Shown here: piece after piece, positions 17,930 to 27,010 of the stretch
How positions within the stretch are numbered: position 1 is the first letter of the stretch
Layout: the number at the start of each line of letters is the position of its first letter
Source: Cyanobacteria bacterium FACHB-DQ100
GTDB taxonomy: Bacteria > Cyanobacteriota > Cyanobacteriia > Leptolyngbyales > Leptolyngbyaceae
NCBI GenBank assembly: GCA_014695195.1
Contig: JACJNW010000022.1
Span: 186,001-250,000, forward strand
Length of the DNA: 64,000 nucleotides
Direction of reading: 5' to 3'
Translations under genes and position numbers: made by a program
Notes under the pieces: model-generated
Told to the model about the DNA's origin: nothing
Databases searched by the model: none
Seen by the model: the letters and a program-made list of their open reading frames with translations, nothing else

Positions 17930-18643
17930 ATGCGAGTTCAATTGAAACAAATCGGGATTAGAACTGCTGTACAGCTTAGCGTTGCCGTCGTGAGCCTATC
18001 AGTTGAATCTAGTTTTGCTCAAGCGCAGAGACTCCCCCCGCCGCCGAATGTCCCCCCCATTCCTACCACTCCTAGTGCGCCGCTTCCTTCAACTAGCCCA
18101 GACTTCCCACCGCAAGCCCCCATCAATGTTGCTCCCGATGAACGGATTTACACGGCTCCAGGCGTGAGTCCCGTCAATCCCGTTGCGCCTGTGAGCGGTC
18201 GATATCGCGTTTTCGTGGATAGCGATAGTCCATTTGTCTTGCAGCGGGTGCGGGTGATTCAGCCGGATGCTTTTCTTCAAAATGCCAGTGGACGCAGAGT
18301 GATTCAAGCAGGGATATTTAACAATGAGGTGAATGCTCGGCAGCAGGTTTCACGTTTATCTACTCAGGGAATTTATGCCCGAATTACAGGGGGACTTTCT
18401 CAGCCCGGAAACCCGCAACGGGGCTATTATGCGGTCGTCCCCGGCAATCAATTCGAGGTGCAGGAGCATCGCAATCGAGCCATTCGTCTAGGCATCTCTC
18501 AGTCTGCGGTCAGGATTCGCAATCGCCCGCTTGGATTGCATCTCGCAGTGGGTCCTTTCTCGGATGAGGGGGAAGCAGAACGAATGGTGCGAAATTTGCG
18601 CGATCGCGGCAGGATGGATGCTCGACTGTTTTATGCTCGCTAA
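17930..18643 (+). CDS. exported Pro-rich protein with SPOR-like repeats
   Basis: 237 residues. A signal peptide is followed by a Pro-rich linker (about 35-80). The C-terminal part has SPOR-like strands: RVIQAGIFNNEVNARQQVSR with YARITG, and GLHLAVGPFSDEGEAERMV with RDRGRMDARLF. SPOR domains bind denuded glycan strands of peptidoglycan, mostly at division sites. It probably acts in the periplasm, but a division role is not shown. The 3' end overlaps the convergent membrane-protein gene by 4 bp. Confidence 0.7.
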   Translation: MRVQLKQIGIRTAVQLSVAVVSLSVESSFAQAQRLPPPPNVPPIPTTPSAPLPSTSPDFPPQAPINVAPDERIYTAPGVSPVNPVAPVSGRYRVFVDSDSPFVLQRVRVIQPDAFLQNASGRRVIQAGIFNNEVNARQQVSRLSTQGIYARITGGLSQPGNPQRGYYAVVPGNQFEVQEHRNRAIRLGISQSAVRIRNRPLGLHLAVGPFSDEGEAERMVRNLRDRGRMDARLFYAR

Positions 18644-19056
18644 GCAAACGTTGCGAACACCCAACCGAGTCCGAGTCCCAACCACGCGACAACCACGAGA
18701 ATGATTAGAGCTTGGTGATGAGTATATTCAGCCGTTTGCAAGTCCAATCGCACCAGGGATTCTGCACTCAGCACCATAATGATCGGTACAAAAATCTTAA
18801 ACCAGTTGAGCAGGATCGATGCAAACGCTGCGATTGCCAACAGTGAAGCAAAAGCAACCGTGTCTGACTTAAACCACTTGGTCAGCATTTTTTCCGAGCT
18901 AGTAATCGGGTGCATCAAGATCAGAGCCAGAATTACACCGATGCTCGCAGCAGAAGCAAGCGATGTCCAAAGGTGGGCAGTGGAGATGATTAATTTTCCG
19001 AATGTGGCATATGCCGCAAATAGCAGAGATGCAGACAACCAGGGAAATCTCTTCAT
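18640..19056 (-). CDS. small membrane protein of unknown function
   Basis: 138 residues with about four hydrophobic segments (about 8-25, 33-50, 68-95 and 115-135) and few charged residues. No recognisable family motif. It starts 7 bp after the GH1 gene on the same strand, so it is probably its operon partner, and converges with the SPOR gene. Confidence 0.6.
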   Translation of the reverse strand: MKRFPWLSASLLFAAYATFGKLIISTAHLWTSLASAASIGVILALILMHPITSSEKMLTKWFKSDTVAFASLLAIAAFASILLNWFKIFVPIIMVLSAESLVRLDLQTAEYTHHQALIILVVVAWLGLGLGWVFATFA

Positions 19057-19063
19057 ACAGGCG

Positions 19064-20434
19064 CTAAACTATGCGGTTTTGGCGGATACACTCAGCGTAC
19101 CAGTGATAGCTTGATTTCGGTATCCGTCGCTGGGTTTTGTAATCGATATAGGTAATGCCAAATCGCCGATCGTATCCCCATGCCCACTCAAAGTTATCCA
19201 GTAAGCTCCAGACAAAATAACCGCTGATCGGATAACCTTCGCTCGCAGCTCGATGAACGCCTTGAAGATGCTGACGCAGATAGAGAATGCGATCGGTGTC
19301 AAACACTTCACCAGAATTGGTTAATTCATCTTGAGCAGCACAGCCGTTCTCGGTAATGAAAAGTTTGAGATCCGGACGATTTAAGGTTTCGCTAACGTGC
19401 CGAATCCCCCAATACAAACACTCTGGAACAAGATGTAACCAAGGCATATGTAATAGCGGATAGCCTTTGGGAAAATTGATCCATTCACAGCCTTGTGAAT
19501 TGTCCGCAGCACGAATGTAAGCGCCGGTGTAAATATTTAGACCAAGAAAATCTAAAGGTTGATGAATGATTTCTAAATCACCGGATTGAATGTCTGGAGC
19601 ATCATTGCTTAACTGTTTTAGAAAGCCTGGATGGTATTCACCTGTTAATGCGGGATAAATCATTCCACCATTGCGAAAGTGATAGGGAAAGGCTTTTTTT
19701 GCAGCTTCGATGTGTTCCGGTGCTTCGATGATGGGCACAGTGACTCCAAAGTTATCGACTAAGCCGATCGACGATCTCGCTGAATTTGCTCGAATTGCCT
19801 GGCACGCTAATCCATGTGCTAACAACGCATGATACGAGGTTTGCCAGACTTCTTTCAGCGACTTTACCCGCGTTCCTGGAGCCATTTCCGGCTTCTTGTT
19901 CACCGCGTAGGCTAAGTGCGTAAAGCAAGTAATTTCATTCAGTGTCATCCAGTTCGTGATCCGATCGCTCAATCGAGCTACGATCGCACCGACATACTCT
20001 GCAAAATCCTGCGCCATTTCGCGACTGCGCCAAGATCCGTATCGGTCTTCCAACGCTTGGGGGCTATCCCAATGAAACAGCGTTGCCCAAGGGGTAATCC
20101 CGTGATCCAACAGGCAATCGACTAATCGACGGTAGAAATCGACTCCAGCTTCATTGACTGCACCGCGTCCATCCGGGACAATCCGACACCAAGAAATGCT
20201 GAAGCGATAGTTCTTGATGCCCAACTCTGCCATCAATTTAATGTCTTCTTCGTAGCGATCGTAATGTTCGCAAGCGATTGCGCCTGTTTGCCCTCGAAAG
20301 GTATTGCCCCGCTTGGCGCTAAAAGTATCCCATACGCTTGGTTTTCGTCCGTCTCGCTTAACCGCTCCTTCGATCTGATATGCCGAAGTTGCAGCACCCC
20401 ATTCAAAGCCCGTTGGAAACCGATGGTTAACCAT
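19064..20434 (-). CDS. GH1 beta-glucosidase
   Basis: 456 residues, full length for GH1. N-terminal FPTGFEWGAATSAYQIEGA and DRYEEDIKLMAELGIKNYRFSISW are diagnostic. The acid/base Glu lies in TLNEI (family consensus TFNEP), and the nucleophile in LFITENG. The end shows GYFVWSLLDNFEWAWGY and RFGITYIDY. No signal peptide, so it acts in the cytoplasm on beta-glucosides or related disaccharides. It overlaps the small membrane-protein gene upstream by 8 bp. Changes in the TFNEP motif occur in the family but may shift specificity. Confidence 0.92.
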   Translation of the reverse strand: MVNHRFPTGFEWGAATSAYQIEGAVKRDGRKPSVWDTFSAKRGNTFRGQTGAIACEHYDRYEEDIKLMAELGIKNYRFSISWCRIVPDGRGAVNEAGVDFYRRLVDCLLDHGITPWATLFHWDSPQALEDRYGSWRSREMAQDFAEYVGAIVARLSDRITNWMTLNEITCFTHLAYAVNKKPEMAPGTRVKSLKEVWQTSYHALLAHGLACQAIRANSARSSIGLVDNFGVTVPIIEAPEHIEAAKKAFPYHFRNGGMIYPALTGEYHPGFLKQLSNDAPDIQSGDLEIIHQPLDFLGLNIYTGAYIRAADNSQGCEWINFPKGYPLLHMPWLHLVPECLYWGIRHVSETLNRPDLKLFITENGCAAQDELTNSGEVFDTDRILYLRQHLQGVHRAASEGYPISGYFVWSLLDNFEWAWGYDRRFGITYIDYKTQRRIPKSSYHWYAECIRQNRIV

Positions 20435-20612
20435 GATTGCGTGAGAACTTGAATAAAAGTACGGTTGCTAAAATCAATGCAGGAGATAACACAGCAAACA
20501 ATACATTAAATAAGGTGGGTTCGATCGCTGCAAAAGGAGCTAGATACTTAATTGCGATCGACACCAGCAACGATACGCCCATCACTTTGAGAATTACATT
20601 GAGCGTGTCCAT
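20427..20612 (-). CDS. 61-residue membrane protein after phoH
   Basis: The ATG at 20612 stands one base after the phoH stop, with GAGAAG just upstream, which makes it preferable to the longer in-frame start at 20645. Two hydrophobic helices (about 4-20 and 32-55) end in KFSRNHG. No family is recognised. Its stop overlaps the start of the GH1 gene by 8 bp, so phoH, this gene and the GH1 gene may be translated in sequence. Confidence 0.6.
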   Translation of the reverse strand: MDTLNVILKVMGVSLLVSIAIKYLAPFAAIEPTLFNVLFAVLSPALILATVLLFKFSRNHG

Positions 20613-20613
20613 A

Positions 20614-21564
20614 TTACTTCTCGTACTGCTCATAAGCTTCCACAATTCGCTGCACCAGTGGATGTCTGACTACATCAGCTTTGGAGAGCGTACAGAATGC
20701 GATCGTGTCGATCGATTGCAGAATCCGATTCGCCATTGCCAATCCTGATTCCTGATGCATTGGCAAATCTGTTTGCGTCAAATCTCCAGTGACAACCATT
20801 TTGGATTTAAACCCAAGCCGAGTCAGTAACATCTTCATTTGCGCTGGCGTTGTATTTTGTGCTTCGTCCACAATAATAAACGCATTATTCAAAGTGCGTC
20901 CTCGCATGTACGCGATCGGTGCCACTTCAATAATCCCACGCTCCATCAAGCCGCTAATTTTTTCTGGCTCAACAAACTCATACAGCGCATCGTACAGGGG
21001 ACGCAGATAAGGATCGATCTTCTGCTGCAAATCTCCGGGCAGGAACCCTAGTCTTTCTCCGGCTTCCACCGCTGGACGAGTCAAAATCAAGCGCTCATAC
21101 TGATTCGATAACAGCGCTTGAATTGCCAAAACCGCAGCGAGATAGGTTTTTCCAGTTCCCGCAGGCCCGATACAGAAGGTTAAATCGCGCGATCGTACCG
21201 CTTGAATATACTGCCGTTGCTTAAACGTCTTCGCCCGAATGGCTTCACCGCGCCGCGTCTTCCCCAACACGTCCTGCTGAATCGTCTGAAGTTCGCCTTC
21301 TTGATGCGTATCCAAGGCATGACGCGCCGTGAGAATATCGACGCTTGAAATCGCTTGTCCCTTGCTCCAAGAAGACTCTAGCGAACCGACTAACCCCTTG
21401 ACTAGCTCAATCTGATTCGGCGTTCCCGTAATCATCAACTCCTGCCCGCGCAGCACAACCGTAGCTCCAGTCTGACGGGCAAGAATTTTCAGATTGTCTT
21501 CTCGATCGCCAGAGAGTGCGATCGCGCTTTCAGGACTTGGCAGGGGCAGCGTAAATGTTTCCAT
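20614..21564 (-). CDS. phoH: PhoH family ATPase
   Basis: 316 residues: an N-terminal KH-like part (about 10-70) and a P-loop domain with GPAGTGKTYLA (Walker A, about 135-145), ILTRPAVEAGERLGFLPGDL, PYLRPLYDAL, FIIVDEAQNTTPAQMKMLLTRLG (Walker B) and VVTGDLTQTDLP. This is the PhoH/YbeZ family, linked to RNA metabolism and, in some bacteria, phosphate starvation. The order rpsP - KH protein - phoH is a common cyanobacterial arrangement. A terminator-like hairpin at 21624-21648 separates it from the KH gene. Confidence 0.93.
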   Translation of the reverse strand: METFTLPLPSPESAIALSGDREDNLKILARQTGATVVLRGQELMITGTPNQIELVKGLVGSLESSWSKGQAISSVDILTARHALDTHQEGELQTIQQDVLGKTRRGEAIRAKTFKQRQYIQAVRSRDLTFCIGPAGTGKTYLAAVLAIQALLSNQYERLILTRPAVEAGERLGFLPGDLQQKIDPYLRPLYDALYEFVEPEKISGLMERGIIEVAPIAYMRGRTLNNAFIIVDEAQNTTPAQMKMLLTRLGFKSKMVVTGDLTQTDLPMHQESGLAMANRILQSIDTIAFCTLSKADVVRHPLVQRIVEAYEQYEK

Positions 21565-21617
21565 GCAGTACCAAATAAGGATTCTGCTTCTAGTCTAGGA
21601 CATTCACAATTGTCCCA

Positions 21618-21648
21618 GCAAAAAAGGCATCTACAGATGAGATGCCTT
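21618..21648 (-). terminator. intrinsic terminator after the KH-protein gene
   Basis: A 9-bp stem (21624-21632 with 21640-21648, loop of 7) is followed on the minus strand by a run of seven T. It would end the rpsP-KH transcript just before phoH. Confidence 0.75.
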
Positions 21649-21654
21649 AATCGA

Positions 21655-22011
21655 TTAATTTCTGGTCGGTCGTCGGGGTGCATCTCCTCGCGGCGAGGGG
21701 CGACCTTGGGGACGGGGCGGACGTTCTGAGTCGCCATTCTCTCGCTGCTGACCGCTCCCGTGAATATCTAAATTCACCGTCTGTCCCGCAGCTTTGGCAA
21801 CCCCCTCGATAGCGCTCCGAATTGCCTGAACATTTCGCCCACCGCGCCCAAACACGCGCCCTTTATCGGTTCCTTCAAACGCTAAACGCACCCAAATTCT
21901 CGAACCGTTGGCTAAGACTTCACAGTCGATTCGTAGAGCATCGGGCGTTTCTAGAAAAGGTTGAACAAGAAACCGGATGAGTCCGGCGTAGTCTGGAGTT
22001 ACAGGTTTCAC
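21655..22011 (-). CDS. KH-domain RNA-binding protein (KhpA/YlqC-like)
   Basis: 118 residues. The KH core has YAGLIRFLVQPFLE at the front, RIWVRLAFEGTDKGRVFGRGGRN with the GxxG loop (GRGG) near residue 55, and AIRSAIEGVAKAAG. A Pro/Arg/Gly-rich tail (about 85-118) is disordered-looking and probably adds nonspecific RNA contacts. It starts 5 bp after rpsP, a near-universal pairing for this small RNA chaperone. Confidence 0.88.
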   Translation of the reverse strand: MKPVTPDYAGLIRFLVQPFLETPDALRIDCEVLANGSRIWVRLAFEGTDKGRVFGRGGRNVQAIRSAIEGVAKAAGQTVNLDIHGSGQQRENGDSERPPRPQGRPSPRGDAPRRPTRN

Positions 22012-22016
22012 AAGTC

Positions 22017-22274
22017 TTAGACGGATTCAGATTTCAGTTGCTCAAGCACGTTGTTCTTGAAGAGGATGTCGCGAACGGTGTCGGTCGGCTGTGCGCCTTT
22101 CTTTAACCAATCGAGAATCACAGGCACATCCAGACGGACTTCATCCGATCGGGGGTTATAAAATCCGACTTCTGCCAAAGGGCGACCATCGCGACGGCTG
22201 GTGCTTTGAGCGACGACAATCCGATAGCTGGCTTCGCGCTTTTTACCGAAGCGCTTTAATCTCAATTTGAGCAT
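22017..22274 (-). CDS. rpsP: 30S ribosomal protein S16
   Basis: 85 residues, the usual S16 length. [35 protein letters not shown] and [20 protein letters not shown] are diagnostic. S16 helps assemble the 5' domain of 16S rRNA. It is followed after 5 bp by the KH protein gene. Confidence 0.97.
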   Translation of the reverse strand: MLKLRLKRFGKKREASYRIVVAQSTSRRDGRPLAEVGFYNPRSDEVRLDVPVILDWLKKGAQPTDTVRDILFKNNVLEQLKSESV

Positions 22275-22389
22275 GACTAGAACCGAGGACTCCTTATGAA
22301 TAGTTACAAAGTGATATGGCGTTTTGCCATACTTCCCGGAATAGACATCCTAACACGGTGAGGGTAGATAAGCGCGATCGCGGCGGATT

Positions 22390-23025
22390 TCAACGAATAT
22401 TTCTTGAGAGGAACTGAAAAACGCTTGAGAAGAAAATGACGATCGCGCCGGTCATCAGTGCAAGAATCACTAGAGCAGCAATCGTACTAAACACAACCAA
22501 TACGCCATCGGCTTCGATTAATCCGAGACTAATCGCGACGATCGCGATCGCAGGCAAGATATTCCCAAACGGAATCGGTAGCACAATCACAAAGGCAAGC
22601 AGCAGGAACAGCAAGCCGAGCGATCGTTCTACGAACGGCGTTGTTGCAAAGTGCCAGCGCGGGCGAATCAACCGTTCAAACTTTTGAAGGTACCGCAAAA
22701 TTTGCCGGACAATTTTCTCGAAATCTTTGCGCTTGAAGCTACGATTTGCCAGCCAGCGCGGAAGTCGCGGACTGGAAAAACCACACAGTAACTGAATTGA
22801 GAAAATGACCAGCGGCAGACCAATAATGGCAGAAACACCTGCGATCGGTAATGGCAAGGCTTCCGGTAACGCGCAAATTAACAATGTTGGCCCAAACGCC
22901 CGACTTCCTAAGCTCTCAATCAGTTCACCCAAACGAATTGTTTCGCGATCGTGCTGCTGCAATAAATTCTGCAACATTTCCGAAGTGTGTAACTGAGGCG
23001 GGGAGTTGTTTTGAAATTGGCTCAT
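22390..23025 (-). CDS. ExoD-family membrane protein
   Basis: 211 residues. The N-terminus is soluble, then LICALPEALPLPIAGVSAIIGLPLVIFSIQLL, a central basic stretch (KRKDFEKIVRQILRYLQKFERLIRPR) and three further hydrophobic segments with LPIPFGNILPAIAIVAISLGLIEADG. This matches ExoD, first described in rhizobia as affecting exopolysaccharide synthesis; the biochemical role is unknown. It is inserted between ffh and rpsP. Confidence 0.87.
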   Translation of the reverse strand: MSQFQNNSPPQLHTSEMLQNLLQQHDRETIRLGELIESLGSRAFGPTLLICALPEALPLPIAGVSAIIGLPLVIFSIQLLCGFSSPRLPRWLANRSFKRKDFEKIVRQILRYLQKFERLIRPRWHFATTPFVERSLGLLFLLLAFVIVLPIPFGNILPAIAIVAISLGLIEADGVLVVFSTIAALVILALMTGAIVIFFSSVFQFLSRNIR

Positions 23026-23113
23026 GTTGTATAGGGCGATCTCAGAACCTTTACTGTTGAGCTTGCGCTAGCAGAACAGGATTGAAACAGCAATGCTCAG
23101 CAAGTAACCCCCA

Positions 23114-23326
23114 CTAAATTGATTCTTCAAGGAGCAAAACAATTCGATGTTCTCCAGGTGTAATGTCGCTAGGAAGTTGAATCGTAAGATTGCCATCCTC
23201 TGCAACGATCGCTCGAACTTCAACCGTTTTAATCTTGGCTTCTCTTACTCCGGCATCAGATTCAATTCTGACTGTTGGTGAAGTTAATCTCTGATGATTT
23301 ACGTCGAGTTGCGCGGCTGAAATCAT
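23114..23326 (-). CDS. small antitoxin-like protein without a visible partner
   Basis: 70 residues. The C-terminal half (KTVEVRAIVAEDGNLTIQLPSDITPGEHRIVLLLEES) resembles the short AbrB-like N-terminal segments of cyanobacterial antitoxins. The first 30 residues are poorly conserved in character, so the start is uncertain. No toxin gene is adjacent on either side. Confidence 0.5.
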   Translation of the reverse strand: MISAAQLDVNHQRLTSPTVRIESDAGVREAKIKTVEVRAIVAEDGNLTIQLPSDITPGEHRIVLLLEESI

Positions 23327-23512
23327 ACTCAGCGCTTAATTCCTCGCCATCGGAATCCAAGGTTGGTTTAGAGCCCTTGGTCATACATTCTTTTTTCTAA
23401 TGAGGTTGCGAGTCGAACGCTAAGAATGCAAATGAAATTTAGCTTTTTTCTCATCCCACTTTCCTCATCCCACTCGAACCCGACAGTCAGGGCTTCGCGT
23501 TAGTCTCTAACC

Positions 23513-25003
23513 TCACAAATTACCAAAGCCTTTCTTCTTCTTATCTTTGCCGCCTTTCTTCTTCTTGCCGCCGCCTTGATAGCCTCTATATCCAGGCTGA
23601 GGGGGACGCATTCCACCGCCCATGCCGCCGAACGGATTGCCGCCACCAAACGGATTGGGAAGTCCGCCCATTGGCATTCCACCCATACCGGGGAAGCCCA
23701 TCTGGCCGGAACCCATTTGCTGCATCATCGATCTCATTCTCTGGAAATTCGTCACCAGTTCGCTGACTTCTTTATCCGAGTGACCTGAACCCCTAGCAAT
23801 GCGCTTGCGGCGACTGGGGGAATTGGAGAGCAGATCGGGATTTTTGCGCTCTTCAACGGTCATCGAGCCGATCATCGCTTCAGCTTTTTTCAGTTGCTCT
23901 TCGCCTTTTTGAAGCTGTTCTTCGTTCACCATCTTGCCCATGCCCGGAATCAGCTTCATCACACCACCGAGCGATCCCATGTTTTTGAGCAGGCGGGTTT
24001 GTTTGAGAAAGTCTGTGAAGTCAAATTGTGCAGAGAGAATCTTCTCCTGCATTTTTTCGGCTTCTGCCATGTCTACTTCTTCGCGGGCTTTTTCCACCAG
24101 CGTCAAGACATCACCCATACCAAGAATCCGCGATGCCATGCGATCGGGGTAGAACGGCTGCAACGCATCCACTTTTTCCCCGATCCCGATAAACTTGATC
24201 GGCTGACCTGAAATCCGACGCACCGAGAGTGCTGCACCCCCGCGAGTATCGCCGTCCATCTTGGTCAGAATTGCACCTGTGACACCGATTTGCTCGTGGA
24301 ACGTCCGAGTCAAGTTTGCAGCTTCCTGACCCGTCATGGCATCCACAACCAGCAGCGTTTCGTGCGGTTTAATTGTGTCTTTGATGCGCTTGAGTTCGCC
24401 CATCATCGATTCGTCAATCTGCAAACGCCCAGCCGTATCCACGATCACGACATCAAAGCCGTCGGCTCTCGCTTTTTCCACCCCTTGACGCGCAATCTCA
24501 ACTGGATCAGCGTCTTTGCCCAACTCGAACACAGGCACATTGATTTGCTTGCCCAGCGCGACTAACTGGTCGATCGCTGCCGGTCGATAGACATCCGTGG
24601 CAACCAATAAAGCTTTACGATCTTCTTTCCGCAGGTGTAGCGCCAGCTTGGCAGTGGCAGTCGTTTTACCCGTTCCTTGCAGACCCGCCATGAGAACGAT
24701 CGTTGGAGCCGTCTCTGCCTCAGCCAAGGGGACGTTGGCATCACCCATGACTTTGACAAGCTCGTTGTAGACGATCTCGATAAACTGCTGATCGGGTCGC
24801 ACTCCAGCAATGACTTCTGCCCCAAGCGCGTTTTGTTCAACTTCTGCGACAAAATCTTTTACCACTTGCAGGTTGACATCGGCTTCGAGCAGCGCGCGAC
24901 GAACTTCTCGCAAGGCATCTTTCACATTCGAATCTGTGATTTTGTCTTGACCGCGAACTTTTTTCCAGGCTTGTTCTAAGCGATCGGCAAGAGCGTCAAA
25001 CAT
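23513..25003 (-). CDS. ffh: signal recognition particle protein Ffh
   Basis: 496 residues. The N domain (about 1-90) is followed by the G domain with GLQGTGKTTATAKLA (P-loop), VDTAGRLQID, ILTKMDGDTRGGAAL and GIGEKVDALQPF. The M domain (about 300-440) carries SPSRRKRIARGSG, which binds 4.5S RNA, and Met/Gly-rich stretches. The tail is Lys-rich (KKKKGGKDKKKKG). It binds signal sequences of nascent membrane and secreted proteins and delivers them to FtsY. Confidence 0.96.
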   Translation of the reverse strand: MFDALADRLEQAWKKVRGQDKITDSNVKDALREVRRALLEADVNLQVVKDFVAEVEQNALGAEVIAGVRPDQQFIEIVYNELVKVMGDANVPLAEAETAPTIVLMAGLQGTGKTTATAKLALHLRKEDRKALLVATDVYRPAAIDQLVALGKQINVPVFELGKDADPVEIARQGVEKARADGFDVVIVDTAGRLQIDESMMGELKRIKDTIKPHETLLVVDAMTGQEAANLTRTFHEQIGVTGAILTKMDGDTRGGAALSVRRISGQPIKFIGIGEKVDALQPFYPDRMASRILGMGDVLTLVEKAREEVDMAEAEKMQEKILSAQFDFTDFLKQTRLLKNMGSLGGVMKLIPGMGKMVNEEQLQKGEEQLKKAEAMIGSMTVEERKNPDLLSNSPSRRKRIARGSGHSDKEVSELVTNFQRMRSMMQQMGSGQMGFPGMGGMPMGGLPNPFGGGNPFGGMGGGMRPPQPGYRGYQGGGKKKKGGKDKKKKGFGNL

Positions 25004-25171
25004 AGGAGGAACTGATCAGGAGTTATCTTTTCCAGAGTAGCGTGTTTCTGGACGTGAGGGGCGCGATCGTAGGGACGGAAATCCCTAATCACTAGGAATG
25101 CCCGCGCATTGGCGAAAGGAATAGGGAGTAGGGGGTTGAACAGAGGAACAACGTACCACTTCCCACTTCAA

Positions 25172-26731
25172 TTATTGCTTCACCAGCCTGTAATATCTGT
25201 ATTCCTCGGTGAGCGGGAAAGCTTCGAGTTTGTACCCTTGTTTTTGCACGTCTGACAACAGAGGCTCGTAAGCGTCGTATAAAAATACTTCAGTGAAGTT
25301 ATCGGGGATTTTCGGAGCCGTACCCGGTTTTGCTAACAGAAACTTGGTTTTTGGATCAAGGGCGTAGCTCAAGGCGATGATCAGGTTGGGAAAGGGTGAG
25401 TTACTCACCACTAAAGGCCGAGCAGTTCGACCCAGGATTGTGGCGGTTTGCTGGGGATTGATTGGAATGGCTTTGTTCCACCAATAAGAGGCTTGTGAAC
25501 TCGCTGCACCAGAAAATACGCCAGCTAACAAAACGCAAATCAGTGCGGCTTGCCATACTGTCGATTGCCAGCGGGGGTTAGAAGCAGAAGCGATTTTTTT
25601 AGTAAATAGATAGGCGATCGCAAATTGAATGCCCAAATAGATCAAAAACAAATAGCGAGTCTCACCGGAAAAGCGATATCTTCTCAAGATTAAGTCCGGC
25701 AGCATCAACATCACAACTTGAACGCCGATCAAGCTCAAAAGCAGCAGCGAAGTTTTCTTTTCAGTATGCGTCCACAAGTAATAAAGCGCGTAGCCAGAGA
25801 GCAGGAGAGCGGTCAGCGCAAAAGGAACGTGATAGGGAATATCAAACTTGGGGTACCCCAGCCCATAATCTAGAAAAACTCGCGTCATGTTGATTACCCA
25901 GCGGTTCACCAAATGCTGCAAGCTGACGCTGTTATTGAAGAAGCCTGCAATATGGCGTGGAGAAAAGTTGTTATAAATGGCGAATCCAATCCAACTCGCA
26001 AGCGCCAGTCCCCACATTAGCAGTGAGACCGCAAAGCGACGGACTGATTGATTCCACTGGAGCTTTTGTGTGAATAAAAAGTAGATTGAGTGCGCCACCA
26101 GCACTAAACCAAAATAGAGATACGAGTAAGCGCCAACGACTAGAGTGAGTCGATAAAGCCACCAGTGGCGATTCGAGGGGTATCGCAGGGCACGGAGCAG
26201 TGCAGCACTAGACACTAAGGTCAGAAAGATCCACAAAGTGTAAGGGCGTGCCTCTTGTGCATAAACGAGATGGGCTGGTGAAAGCGCGATCAGGGCTGTC
26301 GTAATCAAGCTTGCGATCGACGAGCCAAACAATTCCCAGGCTAACCAGTAAGCCGCAGGCAGCACCAGCAGACCAAAGAAGACCGATAGCCCTCTGGCAA
26401 CTGCGATCGAGTCCTGGAACCGCATTCCCCAGTGGGTTAACACAAAATAAAATGGCGGGAGTTGCGGCTCTTCTTTTGCCAAACTTGTGACTACATCAGT
26501 GGTCGTTCGGCTTAAATCCATCCGCTGATACTTCATCAGGTCTTCGCGACCGATTACTTGCTCATTCACAATGTCCTGAAACATCTGCGCTTCAGTGTGA
26601 CCTGTGCTGCGTAGAAGGGTGTAAGACTCATCAAAGGAGATAGATTTGAGATCAAGATTGACAAATCTAAAGCAGATTCCCACGACAAGCAGCAGGATTA
26701 CTAGAAAACGAAGCTGTTTTGGGAAAGTCAT
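25172..26731 (-). CDS. GT39-type membrane glycosyltransferase
   Basis: 519 residues with about ten or more hydrophobic segments. The first periplasmic loop has ISFDESYTL, the acidic motif that holds the catalytic Asp in GT39/ArnT-like enzymes, and later PPFYFVLTHWGM and AQEARPYTLW, also typical. Such enzymes use polyprenyl-phosphate sugars as donors on the periplasmic side. The divergent neighbour at 27011 encodes a polyprenyl-phosphate sugar synthase-like enzyme, so the two may form one donor-and-transfer pair. Confidence 0.83.
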   Translation of the reverse strand: MTFPKQLRFLVILLLVVGICFRFVNLDLKSISFDESYTLLRSTGHTEAQMFQDIVNEQVIGREDLMKYQRMDLSRTTTDVVTSLAKEEPQLPPFYFVLTHWGMRFQDSIAVARGLSVFFGLLVLPAAYWLAWELFGSSIASLITTALIALSPAHLVYAQEARPYTLWIFLTLVSSAALLRALRYPSNRHWWLYRLTLVVGAYSYLYFGLVLVAHSIYFLFTQKLQWNQSVRRFAVSLLMWGLALASWIGFAIYNNFSPRHIAGFFNNSVSLQHLVNRWVINMTRVFLDYGLGYPKFDIPYHVPFALTALLLSGYALYYLWTHTEKKTSLLLLSLIGVQVVMLMLPDLILRRYRFSGETRYLFLIYLGIQFAIAYLFTKKIASASNPRWQSTVWQAALICVLLAGVFSGAASSQASYWWNKAIPINPQQTATILGRTARPLVVSNSPFPNLIIALSYALDPKTKFLLAKPGTAPKIPDNFTEVFLYDAYEPLLSDVQKQGYKLEAFPLTEEYRYYRLVKQ

Positions 26732-27010
26732 AAACTACACCATTCGTCTTGAGAAAATATCGAATGCGCGAAGAACCCGCGATCGACGAGCTTACTGAAA
26801 TTCGGCGACAGTCATGAGCAACCGCACACGATCGCACTTTCTAACAAGGTTGTAAAGCGGTTCAGAACACCTGTCTAGGCGATCGGATAGGAACCTTATC
26901 CGTACTACACAGAAGGAGATTTTTTATGAAACTCCCGTAAAATTACTGATTCAGAAATCTTCTTCCGATATATTGACAGAAGTGATTCCACAGCGATCTT
27001 CGCTTCGCCT
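26732..27010. other. divergent promoter region between GT39 and GT2-GtrA genes
   Basis: 279 bp with both start codons pointing outward. A short inverted repeat (cggata / tatccg) lies around 26883-26901. I see no regulator site with confidence. Confidence 0.35.

Noticed and set aside
22436-22687. Plus-strand open frame opposite the exoD-like gene
   Set aside because: Low-complexity product (Ile/Ala/Thr-rich) antisense to a well-defined membrane gene.
23440-23500. tRNA-like T-loop sequence (GGGTTCGAG) on the minus strand before the ffh end
   Set aside because: The flanking bases do not pair into a T stem, and no anticodon or acceptor stem could be built.
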